A stretch of DNA of 64,000 nucleotides from Symsagittifera roscoffensis (taxonomy: Eukaryota; Xenacoelomorpha; Acoela; Convolutidae): assembly GCF_963678635.1 (NCBI RefSeq), contig NC_087063.1:61977850-62041849 (forward strand). Reading direction: 5' to 3'. This document shows, piece by piece, positions 56,991-64,000 of this stretch (the stretch's first letter is position 1; each line of letters starts with the position of its first letter). The notes beneath the pieces were generated by a model. The model saw only the letters and a list, made by a program, of their open reading frames with translations, searched no databases and was not told the origin of the DNA. The position numbers and the translations under genes were made by a program.

Positions 56991-58075
56991 ACAGGGACTT
57001 CAAATCCGTTAAGTGTCAATCAATTGCTCCGAAGGGAACGGGAACAACACTAGAGTTAGTAATTTTTATCTCGGATTGTGGAATAGATACTTGACTGAAA
57101 GTGTTTTATCAAGTTTGAATATTTAAGAGCATTGGAGGTTTTCTTATAATTTGACTACGTTTTTACATTTAAAACCTGTACATAGTCAGAATTGTAACTT
57201 AAAGAACATTCATAAAAAGATCATGAAGAGAACAAGAGTGTCGTAACCGGAAAGGAGGGGGGTAGGAAAAAAGCAAAACCAACTGTCAACACAACGGAAG
57301 CACGTCAAACACATACAAACCGGAGAATAATGAGAAAAAATATTTCGCTCAATATGGTCACCACCAGAAGCAACAAGGATCAGAAGACCGAAGAGAAGCT
57401 GTCTAACCGAAAGAATGTGCCCGTCACGGAAATTGATCATGAGACGCCAGAGCAGAGCATAGTTTGAATGGAACGAAAAACGACGGAATCGACATCTATA
57501 CCGAATGTAGAAGAACTAGGCTCAAAGACAACTGAGTTCTCACCATCTGGCAAGGGAGACCAGATCACCAACAACGCACCGAAAGCAATAAAGGACGATT
57601 CACAAAAAAAATAACATCGTTCACGGAGAGGTTTGCGGCGATGGTCGGAATGAAACCGAGAGATGAAGGAGGTGACAACAGCGACCGAAAAGATCAAAAC
57701 CATTGGTACGGTTTCCACGAAAACCACAAAACCTGACCATGGGATGGAGCAATCCATAGAGGGAGCAGCGGGTCACCAATTTAAGCAAGCATGAGGATTG
57801 AAAATACTCCTAGCCGAGTTGGAAGACTTGATGGCAAAATTGGAACAGATAGACAAATGCAAAAGTGCAACCAGAAGGACCGCCAGGTATTAAAGAAGGA
57901 ACTTCGACATAACAAAAATGAGAACATGGACAAGTAATTTAATTCAGCGAGAGCCACTGAAGTAAAACTACAACAGATGGCGAAGGAAAAGGAGACAACA
58001 GACAAGGAACGAAAGAAACATATCAGGAAAGATATGGAGGTTAAAAAATCTGTATGAGACCGTAAACGATAATTC
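56991..58075. other. Degraded 5' part of gag or leader
   Basis: No usable frame. From about 57230 the + strand becomes purine-rich like the decayed Gypsy element and reads as broken K/R/E-rich, coiled-coil-like peptide near 57790-58060, leading into the gag remnant. Confidence 0.4.
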
Positions 58076-59070
58076 ATGGAATCTAGAGACGAAAACGGAC
58101 ACACAGAGAGATATTGCGCCATACAATTCAACTTGGATGCACTCTTGAGAAACTCTGTTGCTCAAGAGAAAACTGTATCAGTTAAAAAAGAAAAGCAAAC
58201 TGGAACAGGTGGATTTTGGGGAACCTCAACGCAAAAAACAGAAACAGGGATGACCAAAACGGCTACAAAAGGAGGAGTGGCGAACTCAACGAGGATACCA
58301 AGGGAGTCGAGCGCACACTCAGGTGTAACACTTGATGCCATAACTTGGGCACATACTTGGTAAATAATGAACAGGACACTTGAAGCATTCGCCACAAGGA
58401 ACACAGAGTCGATTGACAGAGAAGGAGGCAAATCGCGAAAAACCTTTCATGAAGCCACAGGAATTTAAAGATGACGCGGATGGTTGCATAGATACCTGGT
58501 ATGCGCTGATGAGACAACATTTTGAGCAAACAAACCTGAATGATGAAAGACAGGCATGCACAGCGATACTAAGCACACTGGAGGGCGCGGCACTGAAATG
58601 CTTGGTAGCCAAGAAAGTAGAGGAATGTGACACGGTGGATAACATTTTTGAAATTTTGCTGAGCCGTTTCGGATCTGGAATGAAGGGGTACCAAGCCCTA
58701 ATGAGATTTGAGAAGAGGAGACAGAGAGATGATGAATCAATTGATCGTTGTTTGGATGATCTAGAGAGCTTGAGAAGAAGAAGCGATCCAGAGTAATCAA
58801 CTAACAAGAAAAACTTTAGCATTGCCTGGAAATTCATCGATGGGGTGAAAAGTGACGACAAGAGAACAATGTTAGCAACATATTACACGCTGTCAAATGA
58901 TGACACTAAAGGAGCACGTCAAGGTGAAGTACAGGCTATCGGTCATGATACGAGCACAGAAAAACGACAAAATTACAAGCAACCTCTCCAAATGGATCCG
59001 AACAGGAGTAAGGGAAAAATTATATCTGGAGGTGGACATCTGCAAGATCTTGAGCCTGATCTTGAGCATG
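58076..59070 (+). pseudogene. Gag remnant, second copy of the Gypsy family
   Basis: Frame 58076-58363 (95 codons) is a T/K/G-rich gag N-terminal part. A second frame to the TAA at 58796 covers capsid: KPQEFKDDADGCIDTWYALM, FEQTNLNDERQA, ILSTLEGAALKCLV, FGSGMKG and RFEKRRQRDDESIDRCLDDLESL. This follows the retrotransposon-gag pattern (DI-TW, A--IL--L-G-A). A further frame carries KFIDGVKSDDKRTMLATYYTLS. It is the sister of the gag at 15.2-16.0 kb and is cut at 59070 by joining to LINE RT sequence. Frameshifts and stops make it non-coding. Confidence 0.75.
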
Positions 59071-60017
59071 TTGGAAGATAAGTGAAGTGATACCAATATT
59101 TTAGGACAAGTACAGATCAATGATTGAACAATACCGACCCATAAGTCTTATCAAAAGTCAAGGAAAAGTTTGTTTTTGATGATTTAAGTGACATTATAAA
59201 AAAGATTGGACCAGTCGCAACATGGATTTAGAAAATATCGGTTAGTTGTGACTCTATTTTCGATTTCGTTTTTTGATTTTCTATACAAACAAAGAAAGGA
59301 TACGATAAAAAGGGAAAACGAACGTTTTGTTGTATACCTTGACTTCAAAAATGCTTGAAAATTTGAAAAACTAGACATTGGAGGAAAGTTTCATGAAATA
59401 GTTGCTAGTTACTTCTCCCACCGCCAACAGTATCTTAAAGTAAACGAGTGAATTTCTGAAACAGTACTTGTCACTAGTGGTGTACCTCAAGGTTCCTCAT
59501 TCAGCTCGCTACTTTTCATGTGAACAAACTACCGAAGGAAATAACAGAATGTGAAGCGTTCGGTTATGCGGATGATTTCAAGCTTGTAACTACGATTCCC
59601 GAAAAAATACAGAAGTATATATCGAAAGTAAAAGATTGGTACAGTGCTAGTAAAATGAAATTGAACGAAGGAAATTGCTATATCTTAGCAATAAAACATA
59701 AATAAGGCGTAAGGCATGACTTCACGATGATTTCAAAACAGCTTTCTAAAATAACCGAAAGAAAGGACCTTGCATTAACAATGGCTAGCAAAGTGTCATG
59801 GAAACCAAGCGTCAATAATATGTGTAACAAAACCTGGAAATCATTCTACGTCCTTAAAAGAAACATCTCCTCTCTTGCTGATAAAAACACTAAACCCAAT
59901 GCGTACGTGGGATTTGAAAAACTTGTTATAGACTTCAAACAAAAGAAAATTTTGATACTTCGACCGTTTTTTGGAACTTTTTTTGATTACGTGTCAATTC
60001 TTAAGTTAAATGTTTAA
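59071..60017 (+). pseudogene. CR1/Jockey-like LINE, copy 5 (RT only)
   Basis: It contains EQYRPIS, SGVPQGS, YADDFKLV (YADD at 59565-59576) and the thumb frame 59727-60017. The endonuclease and ORF1 are missing because the copy starts at the duplication breakpoint. It differs from copy 4 by only a few bases. Confidence 0.85.
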
Positions 60018-60976
60018 ACGAGAAACGGATTTTGGGAATCGTGTCAACTTTGGCCATGACAATTTTACAGCAGTAAAAAATTGAAACTAACGTTTCAACC
60101 CAAGAAAAAAGTTTACTCCTAAGAAGCGGTTGCACGAAGATTTCCTACAGAAGCCGCTACTCCTTACCTTTTCGTTAAAAAAAAACGTAATTTCTTGTGT
60201 ATTTGTTAAAAATCTCATAAATCTCATTGTTTTTCTCACTAACCTTAAAAGAGAAACAATTAAGGTTTTTGGCAAAGTCTAATTTTTGAATTACGTCTTT
60301 CGTCCCGCATTAGTATAAAAATTCAAAAAGTGTCAAACTCATGCCTCCAGCTTTAGCTGAGCCTCAGGTGTCCTCCATCGAAACCTATTTTAATTGAAAA
60401 TTTTGTTTTCGTTCTATATATTTTATGGTTGCATTTTATCGCAAGTGGTGCGAAGCTCGCCTTCACCTGTGTTTAATTTTCTTCTTTTTCCCCACTCAAA
60501 ATCAGCTACCAGAGATAATCACCGGGAAGAGTGAAATGATATATCATATTAAAGGCCTTAGAGACGTATTTCGGACGACTTGAAAAATACTTGAACTTTT
60601 TCTTTTCAATTTTGAGAAAAACTGGTTTGAAATTTTTGGTTTTTGTCTCAATTCGAACAATTAAGCAAGCGAGAAGGCTTACAGAAGCTTTTTTAAAAAA
60701 ATTAAAAGCTTGTAATAACCTTATTTGAAACTTAATAATTTAGTTCACTCGAGTACTTTTTTAAAAATGTTTTAGGGCCTCTTTTCAATAAAAAATCAAA
60801 AAAACCTGCAAAAAATTGTGTTGATTTTAGTTCTGTAATTTTTTTTAGTAATTTTTCTACATAAAAAATTTTTCTTTGTTTTTTGCTTATTTACCATGAT
60901 TGTCGATTATGCTTTTTTGTTTTGTTCGGCTCCTTTTATCTAACCACGATAAGAAACGACACTAAAAACTATAAAA

Positions 60977-61730
60977 ATGTTTTGTATTTCTAATGACTGG
61001 AATCGGAACACTCTTTACAATTTTCACATTAGAATGATCTTTCCACACTTACTATTATGCAAAACAACGTCCGAAAATGATGAATCTTTATCCAAAACAA
61101 AAGCAAGGCGATTTAAGCAACTGCAGGACGGAAAAACGCTGCAAATGCGCTCGACAAAGGGCAGTAGAAAAAAACTGAAATTGAAGCACAACAATTCAAC
61201 AAAGTAAAGAATAATGAACAAGTATCAGAAGCAACAGCAAAAATAAAGGAACACAGCAAATGGCGTTCTTTCGCACGACGAGATCGTCAAAGGTAAGACA
61301 GTAGAAAGGTTGTCATAGAGAAGCCCTCGCCATCTGAACTAACTGATGAGAACTATACTACGCCAGTCTCAAATGAATCAATTCATTTCGATCAATCGAT
61401 GTTTGATCAGATAAACGGTCAACAAATCATGAAATCAGCCATGAGAACGCACGGATCCCATAAACCATCTGGCTTTGATGCAAATGAATGGAGATGTATT
61501 TTAGCACACTTTGGGCAGCAATCAGTTGAGAGTTCGAAATAATTGCTAAAACTGCGTAAAATAGGCTACCGAAGAATTAAATCCAGAACTAACGGAACTA
61601 AATAACGCATGTTGATGAATACCTTTAGATAAGAGTCCAGAGTAAGACTCATAGGCATAGGAGAAATTATGCATAGGATAATAGGACAAGCAATAACCAA
61701 AAGTAAAGCTTAAAAATATGTGAAAAGGTT
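60977..61730 (+). pseudogene. RT-like mobile-element protein fragment, copy 3
   Basis: Counterpart of the fragment at 52692-53450. The frame is open 60977-61207 and then shifts because one A is lost in the K/R run. PSGFDANEWRCIL is retained near 61465-61505, and VRLIGIGEI-HRIIGQAIT near 61645-61700 in another frame. Confidence 0.6.
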
Positions 61731-61929
61731 ATCAAAGAACAACTAATACCTAACCTAGTCAGTAAAGACACATTGCACCACCAATTCCGTGAGATATCTT
61801 CCCAACCCTCTAAAATGGGCGGCTTGAACAACAATTTATGAAAAATTCGAAATGACCCTGTCATGCTCAAGTTTCTTGCGTCATGCTCAAGTTTCTTGTC
61901 ATGCTCAAGTTTCTCGTGAAAATACAAAA

Positions 61930-62635
61930 TTAATCAGATCTGAAGATTCGAGAAATATTTGCGGGAAAATTGACAGAAATCAATAGAGAAAAATTGCTAT
62001 TCGCAATTTAACCAGATTTTTCACTACGAGTAGAGTTGTCTTGTTCCTGATAGAGAGGATGAAGAGTTCAGAAAAAGAAGTGCAACTGATTGGGCGAGAG
62101 TGAGCCTTGACTGTTAAGGTGGACAGCCGAAGATGCCCAATAGTCCAGGGAAAAACCTTCTTGAGCTAAACTTATTTACTGAAAAGTTTTTCTAGAGTTA
62201 TGTTAATTACGTTATTTACTTGAATCTAGAGTCGTGCCGGTATGTGAGTACGTTGTTCGACTTTCTTGGGTGCATTTTGTGATTATGTTGAGGTAAGGTG
62301 AGTCTTAGGTTGATCCATCGGAGATCAAAGGTCCATTTTCAAATAAAAACTAACAATATACTTAAGCTTAAGCCCTGTTTTTATTGGCGTTGGCGTGTTT
62401 TAGATGTTTAGAGACCTAACCATGGGGGCGTTCTTTTTTTCTAGAGTGGGGGTTATTTTGGTAGTGGCCTTTAAGCAGTAACACGATTTTGTGATCTCAT
62501 ATTTTGCGCGAGCCGAATTCGCTCCGACTGAATGAGGTATAAAAGCACAAGGGATAAGGTCCCTGACCCTTGAGCGAGTGGTTATAGGGCCTATTTTTCT
62601 TAGCCTCATTTGTGATTTAAGTAGGTGACTGTTAC
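61930..62635 (+). repeat. LTR-B segment, copy 3
   Basis: Near-identical to the 53.65-54.35 kb copy, ending gactgttaca, then tagtgtttatttagggcgctcc, so the primer-site TGG seen in copy 2 reads GGG here. Confidence 0.5.
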
Positions 62636-62667
62636 ATAGTGTTTATTTAGGGCGCTCCTGGGTGTTT

Positions 62668-64000
62668 ATACGACACCAGGACTACGGGATCGAACTCAAT
62701 TGACACATCTCCGGGCTACATGTCCTTTCAAGAGTACCGGTGGTACGGTTCAAATGGAACGTGTCCACCTTCTGCTTGTACCGTGATGGCTTTTTAAGTG
62801 AACTTGAGAAAAAATCCAGGTGCGCTTTCCGATACCAGGCCTAGCTAACAGAGTAAATGGGCCTCTAGAGGAACAAAAAAAAACGGGTAAAAGTCAAAAA
62901 GCTAAACAAAAACGAAAAAGTTTAGAAATAGGAAGAAAAGTCCGTAAGAATTCAAAAAACCGCAGTGGCTTTGATTTCGAGATAAGTCAAAGCTTTATTT
63001 TAATTAAAGTAGTATACTCATACTGTTTTCAACTAAGACCGATAGTTTAATTCAAAAGAGCAAATATTCACAGGTATCCGTTGAAAGGGGGCGTTGAAAG
63101 GGTTTTCAGGTAGCCTTGCAACCTTGAAGAACCACTGGGAGACTTCACCAAAAGAGGCGATCAGATAGAAGGCGAAGTGTTTCGTAGGACGGAGATTTGA
63201 AAAACGAGAGAAGGCACAACTGGGAACAAGCTTCAAGTAGGGTGATCAGAGCAATACAACAACTGAAGGGGATCACCAGGGTGCTTTTTTCAGTCAAACG
63301 GGTATCGTTAAAATCCGCTTTATACTATAGAGATAAGTATAAAAGTGATTAAGCGGCCCCCCTCACTTTTGAAGAACCGTTTTTACTTGAGCAGAGCTTG
63401 GAAACAGGTTCTACGGACTTTCTCGCAAGTGATTTAGAACTCTTCATGCTTTGGATGTTCTTCGGCTTAGAATGGGGGATAGAAATAGGGTAGGTTAAAA
63501 GACGCTGGTTAACATAGAGGTTGGTGGTTGGAAATTTTAAGAAAAGGGGCTTCATTACAGTAACTATGCAATCGATATCGCCGATATAGTTACAATAGAT
63601 CAACTAGAGTCTGAAATGGTCAAGTTAAAGACTCAGAACAAGAGTTGGATTGCAAATGTACCCAATAGTAAGCTCGAACTAAGTCAGGTAACCTTGGCCG
63701 GATCGGGTAGGGGGATGGGTAATAGACAATTTTTAGAAACCCATAAAGTAAACGCCCCATAACAACGTTAAAAAGGGGAAGAAAAACGCATGACAATTAG
63801 GTACCAGACAATTTTTTGAAAGATGATTCTTGTCGACTTTGCATTTTGGTTTTTTTCCCTTTTTACTTTTTGAATTTAATTGCTTTTTTTGGAATAGATT
63901 TCAGGAGAATTGAGTAGGATTGATGCTTTTGCAACCACTAAAACTTTTAAAAACAAGTTGCATCTCAACTTGCATTGGGTTTAAGAATGAAAGGAAAATT
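62668..64000. other. Leader-like block C, second copy, reaching the window end
   Basis: Same as 54384-55715 with a few substitutions and indels. Whether it leads into a second copy of the minisatellite cannot be seen. Confidence 0.5.

Larger units (their letters stand above)
59071..64000. repeat. 8.28-kb-period duplication, right copy (continues past window)
   Basis: Colinear with 50799-55715 at about 98-99% by eye, including the LINE RT, the broken RT-like gene, LTR-B and the leader block. The join at 59071 to gag shares the string tgttggaagataag, suggesting a recombination breakpoint. Confidence 0.95.

Noticed and set aside
57437-58861. Several minus-strand frames of 64-180 codons
   Set aside because: They are antisense shadows of the purine-rich gag remnant, which lacks stops on the opposite strand because of its composition.

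Overview
The window looks like repeat-dense DNA from an invertebrate animal genome. The reasons are intact and decayed Ty3/Gypsy elements, a CR1/Jockey-like LINE with an APE-type endonuclease, nematode-like or yeast-like intron signals, and low gene density. The phylum cannot be fixed from the sequence alone. No conventional host gene was recognised. Almost everything interpretable is mobile-element DNA, tandem segmental duplication or satellite.

Bases 1 to about 14,690 hold the 3' part of a large retrovirus-like element on the + strand. It carries a 2,007-codon Gag-Pol frame open to the window edge (zinc knuckle, protease, RT, RNase H, integrase, GPY/F), a small membrane ORF, a long ORF with no ATG (7088-8224), an Env-like glycoprotein gene split by one in-frame TAA (8212-10830) and a 601-codon orphan ORF (10827-12632). 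A non-coding tail follows that probably contains the 3' LTR. The last three frames overlap head to tail (13 nt and 4 nt), so the region reads as a compact polycistronic cassette. Its coding strand is A-rich and G-poor, unlike all flanking DNA. This is the most interesting object in the window.

Bases about 15.2-21.9 kb are a decayed second Gypsy element with purine-rich codon use: gag, three tandem copies of an RT-containing segment (one with an internal 349-bp duplication), RNase H, integrase and a GPF/Y tail. Bases 21.9-25.7 kb hold nothing I recognise apart from a perfect 22-bp palindrome.

Bases 25.9-47.7 kb are three tandem copies of a 7,521-bp macro-unit, the first with one 393-bp deletion. 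Each unit holds a solo-LTR-like segment (LTR-A), a broken LINE and a conserved short reading frame. From 47.7 kb the units are mosaics of LINE pieces, fragments of a second RT-like gene (GPSGLDA-W / PLDK-VRPIGIGE type) and a diverged LTR (LTR-B). A second duplication of about 8.28-kb period repeats 50.8-55.7 kb at 59.07-64.0 kb. Between those copies lie a putative primer-binding site and leader, a 36-bp minisatellite (55.77-56.99 kb) and a gag remnant of the same family as the one at 15.2 kb.
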